64,000 nucleotides of DNA, taken from assembly GCA_016722465.1 (NCBI GenBank), contig JADKJC010000002.1, positions 1 through 64,000 of the forward strand. The letters are read 5' to 3'. Positions 8,801 through 20,800 of the stretch are shown one piece after another. How positions within the stretch are numbered: the stretch's first letter is position 1; each line of letters opens with the position of its first letter. The notes under the pieces were generated by a model that saw only the letters and a program-made list of their open reading frames with translations, was not told the DNA's origin and ran no database searches. A program made the position numbers and the translations under genes. The DNA comes from Chitinophagaceae bacterium. Its GTDB lineage: Bacteria > Bacteroidota > Bacteroidia > Chitinophagales > Chitinophagaceae.

Positions 8801-11800
8801 CGCCTGTAGCGGCAGTTGAAAGTGTAGATGTGCCATCACAGTTGTTTACTACTGTTACTGTTGGTGCTGCCGGTGCTGTTTTAGGTTCAGCGCTTCCGGT
8901 ACCTGGCTCACTTGTACATCCATCCACTGTCGCTGACACGGTGTAATCACCAGCTGTGTTCACTATGACAGTTGAAGATGTTTCACCGGTACTCCACAAT
9001 AAAGTACCAGCGGCATCAGTTGAGAGTGTGGATGTGCCATCGCAATTATCCACCACTGTTACAACAGGCATTGGAACCGGATCGGCAACGGTTAATATGC
9101 CATTTTCATAAACAGGGAAATAATCAGGCATAGCACCCTGTTGAATCAAACCGGAAGGAACGATCTGGTAAGTACCGCCCGGAAGATTACCGGTTCCCAT
9201 GTTTACACCCAGGTTATTCGTTATTGTAAATACCGGGCCCGATGCCACCACATTACTGTCTGCATCTTCATATTGATAGATCGCATTAAAGCTTGAGTAA
9301 AGTGGCTGTACACCATTGCACCCTGCCGCAGTATCCCTTGCCTTTACAACCAATGTATCCGGCAGTATGGTAAGGTTACCCAGGCCATACGTAATATCAA
9401 AGTTCTCAGATATCAATACACCAGGGCCTATCAGCCAGGTACCTACCTGGTATCCTGAGATCATGTTCATCGACTGGAAGCCGGACAATGAATCTGCATC
9501 GTCTCCATACACATCCAGTGAATCTATGATCAGTAATACATTCTCATTTGTTTCATTGTTGAAGCTGTTACTGTTTACCGCAGCTTTTGCATTCACTGCA
9601 GCCTTGGCATTTACCATTGCTTTGGCATTTACAGTAGCATTGCCATTTACTGCAGCTTTCGCATTCACAGCAGCTTTTGCATTTACCGCAGCCTTGGCAT
9701 TTACGGCTGCTTTTGCATTGCGTAAAGTACCGTTGGCCGAATCTGCCTGGTAATCATACAATGATTCAGGAGCCAACGGAACAAAGATGGTAGTGTCGTA
9801 CGCAATACCGTTCACCGCAGCTTTGGCATTCACCGCAGCTTTCGCATTTACTGCAGCCTTGGCACTTGTCATGAAACTCATGTTCTGGAAGTCAGCAGGC
9901 GTCAATCCCTCCGAAGCCTGGTTGGCATTGATCAGTATCACAGCATTTGACATGGTTAACTGATGAGCCGCTTCTAAAGAATCTAAGAATGCTGCCTGCT
10001 CCATCGGATCAATATTGGTAGCATTGTAACTGTAATCAAACTTCAACTGCTTTCCATTAATGGCCCTGCCATAGATGAGGCTGGTGTCACGTGGCATAAT
10101 GCTGACCGGCAATCTTTCTATCGTTAATGTTCCATCTACAAAACGGTAATTATACAATTCCGATAAAGCAAGTGAATTGGGCAGCGACAGATCAGTAACG
10201 GATGAAGCTGCACGCCTGTAATACAAGCCGATATTGCTGAGGTTGGTTGCTGACGAAGTATAGGTAATATCTGTTAATCCAAGGTCCGCCATTGTTAATC
10301 CTCTTGACGATAATGATTGCCCGTTAACGGTTACATCCACTGCGTATGCAGGTATCACTTCACCATATTTTTTGGTAGCACTGTTTACAGTAACCACCAC
10401 GTTATTAGGAATGGTTCCGAAGAAATAGAGCGAATCGCTCACACCCCCATCCAAACCACTGTTTGTCATTGGTGGGTTATATACTGTGAGTGGCGGATTA
10501 CCCAGGAATGGTGGAATGCTTGCAATGATCTGCGAATCGCCGATTACCTGGACCGGTATAGTATCATAACGGAAGATCACAGACGCATTACCTGCGAAAT
10601 AATTACCGGTGATCACCACTGTTACAGGATCCTGTCCTGCTGTATAAGCTGAATCCTGCAGGTGTAAATTGGTTACCTGCGGGAATGGGTTAGAGAATGT
10701 TTTCAATGCAGCATCTGCCTGCAACAACCCGGCACCACTGTTCACATCATAGCCAGGTGTATACATATCAATTGCACTGGCTTTCAAAAGTGATTTCATT
10801 TGCGGACCGGTAAATGATTCACCACTAAAATATTTTTTCTTTGCCTCTATCAGCAATGCTGCCACCGCAGCAGCATGTGGCGCTGCAGCCGATGTTCCAA
10901 AGAAATTAGGGAAGGGGTCCCTGTCAATGTTTTCACCACCCAAGCTAACGGTAGTGTTTACCCCATTAGGACCGGCAATATCAGGTTTTAACCTGTCATC
11001 TCCTTTTATAGCAACCCCACCTCTTGAAGAGAAAGATGCTACCGTTGGCGTGTTGCCATAAGCAGGTGTATTGGTGTACAATACAGCACCTACAGTAATT
11101 GCACCTGCTGCATTGGCCTGGGAAATAACAGTGCCTGAAGGCTGGCTATTGCCATCAATCGTACCTTCTCCCCTGAAAATAATGTATTTGAAACGCAGAG
11201 GGCCCGAGCCGCTTTTACGGGTAACAATCACTTTTGCATCCACAGTAGACAACACTACGAATGGCATCACTTCAAACGGATCGCCCCGGAGATTGTTCCT
11301 GTTGAACCCAAACAGGCTGTCGCCGCTGGCAGTAACAAGATAAATATCCATATCATTAGCCGCACCTGTTGCAACACCTTCAATCCCGCTCACAGAATAA
11401 AACTCATCATCCCATTGCATGGCAATTGTGTAAGTACCCTTGGTTAATGTTATAGGTTGATAATAATTGTTATTCCCAAAATCATGCGCCTGGCCTGCGC
11501 CTGAGTATTTGGCCGGTGGAGGAATTGGGCTGAAAATAGCCTCATAAGATTTAATGCCAAAATTACCTGCAGAAGTAAAATAGTTTACGCCAGTTGCAGT
11601 AACATCATCCACAGCCTGTGCAATAACACCGTCGCTAAAGAATGGCTCGGTGATATAGGTAACATCATCCACAATCACATTACACCCGGAATCTCTCAGC
11701 GTTTTAATACCATCAGCCATATTGCCTGCGCTGATAAATCCAGAGCGGAAATATAATTCTGCCCCGGGCGCAACATCATGCACAATCTGCAACATGGCAC

Positions 11801-14800
11801 GGCCTTCATCTGTTGCTCTGCCATAAGGATATTCCGCAGAAACTTTAACCGGTTTTTTATTATTAGGATTAGCGCTTCCGGGCAAATCCCCATTGATAAC
11901 ATCTAATTGTGCAGGGTTGCCAAACTTGGTATTATAGCTATCACTCATTACACCCACTTTTACATCCTTACCTGAAATCTTCCATGCCTTTTTTGCCTTG
12001 TCGGACATCATGGCTTTATCTCCCTGGGTGGTGGTTAAGCCTGTAAAGCCTGAAGCAATGGGTTTAAAGTATGGCCTTGCATAGTTGATATACTGCGGAA
12101 GCAGGTTAAGTTTGGGTACGTTACGTATTGGCATGAAGCCCGTAATAACAAGTGTTGAATCCCCATTATCAACAAAGTCACGCATACCATATGCAGCAGT
12201 TTGCAGCAGGTTGTAAATGGTATTATAATTGCCATCAATAGCGATCACTTCAACCAGGATCAACGTATCATTTGTAACACTGTCTCTTTTAAACTGGAAG
12301 ATATCATTGGCGAATGTTGTATCCGCCAGCGATCCCGGGAACTGGTATAACTGCGTGAGCTCTGAACCAATGAGGCTGTCGGTAGTTCCTGAAACCGGAG
12401 GCTTGTAATACGGAATGATACAGTTGGCAACCCGCACATTTAATGCAGCAGTTGCAGTGCATCCATTTGCATCTGTTACAGTATAAGTGTAATCGCCTGG
12501 CGCAAGATTAGTGCTGTCTGTAATTCCAAATGTATAAGGTGCCGTTCCGCCAATCGGAATTAATGAAACACTACCCACTGACAAACCGCTTTCGATGCAA
12601 ACGATCAATGAATCGGCCGCAGATGTAGTGAGTGATAAATTGCAGCATCTTGTACCTGTAACAACAGCACCAGGCGCAACCCAGTTAGAGCTGGCACCGG
12701 TTAATGCAAAATTATTAAGCGTTGCATCATTGCCATTACCACTGCTGTCCGCCAATATGACTTCTGTTATATTGCTGCCTGCTGCCAGCCCCTGGTTAAA
12801 ATGATAAACTGCTTCCAGGCCGGATTGAGGAGCAATTTCACAATTCAAATTTGCCAGGATTTGTGGTTGTGTGCGGCCAATGCTCCATATACGAACTTCG
12901 TCGAGTGAACCATGATATTCCAACTGAGGATTACCCTGAGGTGTGGCGCAGGAGCTGGTTCCAAAACGTAAGGAATAAACTGTATTAATACTGGTGGGCA
13001 GGTTTGGAGAAATGTCTAATACACCATCAATATACAGTGAAGCGATTCCTCCAATACGGGACAGCGCAACATGATGCCAATTATCATCATTCACTGCAAT
13101 ATTTCCCAATCCCGTGGTATAGTTTGTATTGGAAGGATCCTGATCAAATTCGAAATTGATTTTTCCATTCTGCAGACCCATATTCCAGAAATTGTCTGGC
13201 CCACAGGAGGGTCCACGTTTACTTAAAATATAAGCATCGGTTTGACTTGTTTTTAAATAAAACTCTATTGTAAAATCACTGCCACCAAAATTACCCACGT
13301 TGGTATTGGTGATTTCAACAAATTGAACAGGTGGGGCATTAAAATTCAATGCAGCAGCAGGCGTTGCTGAAGGCGGACAAACAGTACCTGTAACCACCCC
13401 TCCAGGTTCAACCCAGTTGGAACCAGCACCAGTCAATCCAAAATTATACAGCGTTCCATTATATCCATTTCCGCTGCTATCATTTGCTGTTATTTCGGCC
13501 AGATTGCTTCCGGCAGCAACGCCCTGGTTGAAATGATAGGCTGCAGCCAACCCCGGCTGCGGAGCAATTTCGCAGTTCATGTTAGCCAGTATCTCAGCCT
13601 GGCTTAAGCTCTTTGTCCATACCCTGAGTTCATCAATATTTCCATCAAAGTTGTTGGTGCCATAAGCGTTATCACCAATATACATATCTGTACTTCCGTC
13701 GCCCAGGAATGTTGATGCAGAAATATCAGAGGCAATCAACACGCCATCCCTGTATATCTTCCTTTCCTTTGTTACATTATCAAAAGTACAAGCCCAATGG
13801 TGCCAGTTTAAATCGGGTGCTACCGTAACATTCAAATCGTTTTGGTAAAAATTGAAGAAGAAGTTGTTGCCACCTGGTGAAAAACCAATATGGAGAGTTT
13901 GGTTAGGTCCGAAGTTTGGCCCTTGTGCAAAGGCAACATCATAACCCACATTCGCATTCTTCTTCAACCACATTTCCACTGAGAATGATTTATTGGAGAG
14001 ATCAGCACCGTTCGCTACAATTATTTTATCATCCACGCCATCAAAATTCAAAGCTGCTGCAGGCGTGGTTGAAGGTGTACAAACAGTACCTGAAACAACT
14101 CCACCAGGTTCAACCCAGTTAGAAGTGAAACCAGCTAATTCAAAATTGCTGAGCGTTCCGTTATTGGCATTTCCGCTGGCATCGTTTAATGTTCTCTCCG
14201 TAAAGTTGCCTGCATGGGCAATGCCCTGGTTGAAATGATAAGCAGCAAGTAAATCTGTTTGAGCAGCTATTTCGCAATTCATATTGGCGGCAATTTCTGC
14301 CGGAGACCGCACTCCATTCCAAACTCTCAGCTCATCTATTGATCCGTTAAAGTTGTCACCGCCGAACGATATTTCACCTATGTGCAGGTCGGGACTGCTT
14401 GGGCCATTAAATGAGAAAGGAGAAATATCCTGGCCTACTAAAATGCCATCCCTGTAAATTTTTCTGGCTCTTGTATCCTTATCATAAGTACAAGCCCAAT
14501 GATGCCAGTTAGCATCGGAAAGGCCGCTTACATCCAGGTCGTTGTTAAAAAATGCAAAAGTGAAATTATCATTATCTCTAAAACCTATATGGAGCACCTT
14601 ACCTTCACTTTCATCCTGGGAAAAAGCAACATCATAAGTGCCCGATGCTCCTCTCTTCAGCCACATTTCAACAGTAAATGACTTGTCGGCAAGTGCTACG
14701 TTTGAATTAGTGGCTACTACCTTGTCATCCACACCATCAAAGTTCAATGCAGCACCTGGAGGAAAAACGCAACTGCCGTTTTGAATACCTGCATTATCGT

Positions 14801-17800
14801 CATTACAGTCAGTGTTGTTTGAAACAAACCCAAATGGCTGGCTGCAGTTATAAACTGCGTAGTAAGGGGTACCAAATCCATCATTATCCCTGTCACGATA
14901 ATAAATGTTACCAGGTGTTACTGTTACATTTTGAGTGCAGGTAGCCGTATTGTTTAGGGCATCAGTAGCAGTCCAGGTTACCAGTGTTGTTCCAACCGGC
15001 AGGTTTGCTGGTGCGTCATTGGTGAGCGTAACAGTTCCAGCCCCTCCAGTAACAGCGGGGTATGGAGGCCCAACCACCAATACACCAATCGCATTGGCCG
15101 GATTATTATTAAAGCGCATGGGTTGACAGCTAAAATCCAATGTAAACTCGTAGGTGAGATAGTAAACACCAGGGATTGAAGGTGCCACAAAATTTCCTCC
15201 ATTGTAATTATTAGAATACGGGGTATTAATGGAGGATTCGCATTGAAGGGTTTGAAATGTACCTCCGATTCCAATGTAAGCCTGGTAAACACAGCCAGGG
15301 CAATATATGGTATTGACATCAAAATTGGCAGCAACATGATAGCTTAAGGAAACCGTTGAACCTGGTGCCACCACGGCAGCATTTCCGCCTCCATTGATAC
15401 TCACCCCGGTAAAAGTTACATTTCTGTCGGTGAAAGAAGGGCTTAATTGAATAGGTGTTGGAGGTACTAATCCTATGTAGCGTGCGCCATTTGCATTATC
15501 CTGGCAAACAGTAAAGTCGGCGGCACAGGTAATGGAAAGAGGACCTGAACAGTTTGTACTGTAAGTAGCTCCTGCATCTTTCAACCAGCCTGCATATCCA
15601 TTTGCATCCGTAACATTATCTACCTGTATGCAAGTTAATAATGAATTGTTCCTTGCATCGAGTGTTGTCAAATTTGCATTGTTGAGATTTTGTATGTTCA
15701 GACTGGTAAGCTGGTTAGCATAACAATACAATTGTACCAATGATGTTAAAGAAGATACATCTAAAGAGCCGATTGTATTTGTTCCGCAACTTAAATAAAC
15801 AAGCGCTGTGTTGTTGGTTACATTAAGCGCCGATAAATTATTATTATCAACATTCAAACGATTGAGTGCTGTTAAAGCAGCAACATCAATTGTTATGAGT
15901 GAGTTATTCTGAAGGTATAATTGAGTGAGCAGAACGTTAGCAGAAACATTCACAGATGAAATTGAGTTAAAACTTACATCAAGGAAAGTAAGGTTTACCA
16001 GATTTGAAACATCAATAGTTGATGAAAGCTGATTACCGCTGCAATTCAGGTAAGTGAGTGCGCTATTTGAAGCAAGGTTAATTGAGGAAAGTGAATTGGT
16101 AGAAACATTCAATCCTGTTATTCCTGTAAATGCTTCTATACCTGTTAAATCTGTAATTGGTATTGGCAATCCAGATACATCAATACTTCCTGTGTAAGCT
16201 GAAGCTTCTGCACAACTAATTTCTCCATCGCTGTTTGTATTGATTGCTGCATTAGCCAACAATGCGGCTTTAAAGCTTGCATCGGGAATGTTTACGATAC
16301 AAGTCAGTGGGCAAGTTAAACTATAAGTTGCCCCTGCATCTTTAGTCCAGCCTGCATATCCATTTGCATTGGCAACATTGTCCACTTGTATACAAGTTAG
16401 TAATGGGCTATTGGTAACATCGAATGTAGTTAGGGTTGCATTGTTGCCGTTTTGAATATTTATACTGGCAAGTGGAGCATTTGTTTGAGCAGTTAATTGG
16501 GTTAAACTGGTGAGTGCCGATACATCAAGCGATGTAAGCAGGTTATCATTCACATATAAAATGGTAAGACTTGTGTTTTGAGATACATCTATACTGCTAA
16601 GTTGATTAAGCTCTAAAGAAGCCGAAGTGAGATTGGTTAACCCACTTAGATTTATACTTGTAATTGCATTATATCCAGCTTGAAGCGATACAAGCGCTGT
16701 ATTATTAGAAAGATCCAATAAGCCTGTTAACTGGTTTCCAGAGCAGGCTAAATTGGTAAGAGCTGTATTGGTTGAAAGGTTTAATGAAGTTAACAGGTTG
16801 TTTTGACAATTGAAATTGGTAAGCGCTGTATTATTAGAAAGATCTAATAAGCCTGTTAACTGGTTGTTGTAAACATGCAATAATGTTATACCTGTAAATG
16901 CTTCTATACCTGTCAAGTCTGAAATGCTTTGACCGTTAACATCTATTCCTCCTGTATAAGCAGCTGCTTCTGAACATTGAATTTCGTCATCAAAATTTGT
17001 ATCAATGGCATCAATGGCAACCAGGTATGCTTTAAAGTTTGGATCGGGTATGTTTACTGTACATACAAGCGGACAGGTTAAACTATAGGTGGCACCAGCA
17101 TCTTTGGAAGCAACAGGATTGGTATTCATAAAAGCTGGATTATTTACCTGGATACAGGTTAACCCCGGGCAAGCTGTTGCATTAAAGAAAGTAAGGTTAT
17201 TGTTGTTCCCGTTCTTAATATTCAAACTTGTCAATAAAGGATTGTTTGCACCATTATAATATGTAAGCGCTGCGTTGGCTGATAAGTCAAGATTGGTGAA
17301 CTGTCCATTATCACATACAAAGAAAGACAAGGCTGGATTATTTGATAAGTCAACTGTTGCCATCTGTGTATAGCTAATCAGCAAGCTGGTCAATGCCGGG
17401 TTTTGTGTTACATCCAGGTTGGGCAACGGGTTCTGGAACAAACTCAGGTAACTCAAATTTGGATTGTTGGTTACATTCACACTGTTGAGTGCATTTGAAT
17501 AAGCCGTAACATCATAAAGCACAGGGTTGTTACTGAAATCAAGGCTTGTGATTGCATTGAAATTGCAATACAAAGAAAACAGTGCCGGGTTGTTATTAAG
17601 AAGCAAGCTTGTAAGGTTATTATTGTAGCAATGCAAAGTATGCAATGCAGTATTGGCGCTTACATCCAGTGTGCTAAGGTTATTGTGATGGCATATCAAC
17701 TGCACCAAATGGGTATTGGCGCTTACATTTAAAGGTGTGGTAAGGTTATTGTCGTTGCAAAGCAAAGAAGTGATATTTACAAACGCCTCAATGCCTGTCA

Positions 17801-20800
17801 TGTTTTGTATGCCTTTGTTGGCAACATTGAGCGTACCAAAAAATGCTGCTGCTTCAGTGCATTGAATTTCGCCATCATCATCTGTGTCAATAACAGTGGT
17901 ATAGTTAAGCAAGGCATCTTTAAATGCCGCATCCGGGATATTTACAATACAAGTTGATAGTTGCCCTATCTGGAAATCTATATTGTTATCTATCGGGCCG
18001 ATGCCTGTTGCAGTAATTGTATTAGGGCCAATATTAGTAACAGGAAGCGGAGCCAACCAGGAACTGGCATCAACATTATATGGTGCCACTACCAGGTTAT
18101 TTACGTCAGTAACAGCTCCATCTAAATCATTTGGATCCCAGGTAAGCGTTACATCATAGGTAGAAAAAGCACCGGAAGGGCGTACCTTCCAAACCCTGTT
18201 TACTGTTTTATTAGGGTCAAATGGTGAAGCATTTATATCAGAACGGTCGCCGAGAGTTGTGCTTACTGCAATGGAGGTAGTATTATCAGCATCGTTTATA
18301 GTGATGGATGCCGGGGTAAAATAAGTACCATCGCCAACAGGAAAATTTAATACACTGTTGCCTGGATTAAAATTACGGCGCAATTCTCCATTCACGAAAG
18401 AAACTTCTGATTGGCCAGATATCGTTCCCCCTTGTGCAATAGTTAAAGTTTGGTTGTTGACGATATTAATCAAGCCGCTTGTAAGTACCAGGGAATTTTG
18501 AATAGTTTGGCTACCTGTTTGCGTTAGCCCATTTGAGTTTGAAATTTCAAGTGAATTAATAGTTCCGTCGCTGCCATCCAATGTTTGCCCGCCTCCACCG
18601 AAGCTAAAACTCAATTGCGCCGCAGTTATTAAACCGTTGTTAGTTATAAATGGGCCTTTAAAGTCAATATTTTGTGTTCCTGTTAGTTCTGCGCCGGTTT
18701 CTATCGTTATATTACCATCATGAATATTGTTGCTATTGTTAAGTGATAGTTTGCCTGGCTGTAATATGTTCAGGTTGCCGCTGTTTTTTAGTTGCAGTCC
18801 AAAAACCCAGTCCCCATATATATTTAGGTTTGCTGACAAGGTATTTTCTATATAATTGCCCGTGATGCCCGTAAGCTGATGTGCTCCATTAAAATTAACG
18901 GTGCCTGAATTAGAGATGCCGGCAGTGGTGCCATTTATATCAATGTTTTCCTCAACGTTTAATATAGAGTTATTATTAATACTGCTATTGTCCCCTATAG
19001 TTAGTGTTCCGCCACCACTGATAAGACAAGTGCCTGAGTTGTTAAAACCAACGGCATCATTTAAGAAACTATTGCCATTTATTACCGAATTGGATCCGGA
19101 TAATAAATAAATGAGAGGGGAAGCATTGTCGCCTGAAATAGTGGAGCTATTAATAACCAATGTGCCATTAGACTGAACTGTTATAAAATCATTAAGTGGT
19201 GGCAAGCTGTTGTAAGTAACTATAGTGTTCTGTAAAGAAAGTATGGCACCGTCTTCAACAGTTACCTGGTCTAATGTTATGTTGCTGTTTACATCAATAG
19301 TATGGCGAATATTAATATTGCTGCTGTTGGCATCAGGTGCAATTTGTGCAGGCACAAACAAAGAACCATTGAAATATTCCCAAACAGCAGGGTCTTCCCA
19401 CGAGCCATTCACTACAGTCCGGTAATCAGCAGGTAAGCCTGCTGTTTCGCCAATTTGATAATCGCCAAATGAACTGATATTTTGAACATTGATGCTTATA
19501 TTGCTTTGCCCCGCTACAGTAGGGAGTGTCCATGCACCTCCATTATAATTTGCTACCCTGTAACTATTAAAGTTAGAAGGAATATCCCTGTCACCATTAT
19601 CCCAGTTAAAATAAACATCGCACCCGCCTGGATTAATTACCAGGTCCTGTGGTGTTATTGTCCAATACCTGTTTACACTTTTCGTGGAGTTTATACCTGA
19701 AAATGCAATATTAGGGTGGTCGCCGTTAGTGGAACTTACATTAATAAATCCAGGAGTTGCAATATCATCAAACCCTAATGTAACAGGTGCATAAGCACTG
19801 CCACCCACCGGAAAATCATAGTTGCCAATCGCAAGAACATAACGCTGCAGGTTTCCATTTACATAGTGGAATTCATCTGCACCAAATATTACCACAGCAT
19901 CTTCTAAAATCAATTTGTTACCGCCGGTATTTATTTTTCCAGTAATAAAATCCAGGCCTTGTGTAATGGTCGTATTGCTTCCAAGGGTAATGCCTGCTCC
20001 ATTGTCGATCACAAGGTTATCAATGGTACCAGCGCCAGACAGGGTTTGGTCTGCATCAGCATTAAAACTCAACCCATTCAGTGTTACTGAACCGTTGTTG
20101 GTAAACGTTGCGCCTTTAAAGGGGTATGTAATCCCGCCGCTTAGTACAGCGCCGGCTTCTATATAATAAGTACCTTCCTGTGCGCCGCCTGTACCATTAT
20201 TAAGGGTAAGCTCGCCGCTATTGATCAACAAAGCACCTTGATTATCGAACGTAATATCGGCAGCAATATCTGTTACAGTTGCTATTGCGTTTACCACCGT
20301 AAACGTACCCCCAGTCTCGTTGGTAACTAAAGTGCCGCTTCCACCCGAGGAAACAAAATCGCCACCGCCGGATATGGTAAAATTACCCCTATTAGTGAGA
20401 ATATTACCAGAACCGGTAAAGTTGATATTACCCGGGGATGTCCAGTTAAAATTAGCACCTACCTTGTTTACAAATTTTGCAGTACCGTTAAAAGCGTGGT
20501 CCCCGCCACTAAAATTACATGTCGTGTAATTGTTTATGGTGATATCGTCCGCAAAAAAATTGGCCCCGCCAACGCCGTCAACAATAAAATTGGTGCCGGC
20601 TAAAATGTCAACTGTACCATTGCCCCGAATGCTGGAGCTAAAGGTGAGACTAAGGCTTGACCCGTTTTCAAATGATGCCTCAGCGCCAGTGGCAACAATT
20701 ATATCTGATGTACCAAGGGATATAGTTCCAGCGCATGTTAAATCTGTACCAGCGCCGTTGGCTATGTTCAATGCTGCTTCCGACGCATCAATTCCGGCAC

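Noticed and set aside
9573..9864. Regular 18-bp repeats that might be taken for a CRISPR array
   Set aside because: They are contiguous, in frame, encode AKAAVN and have no spacers.
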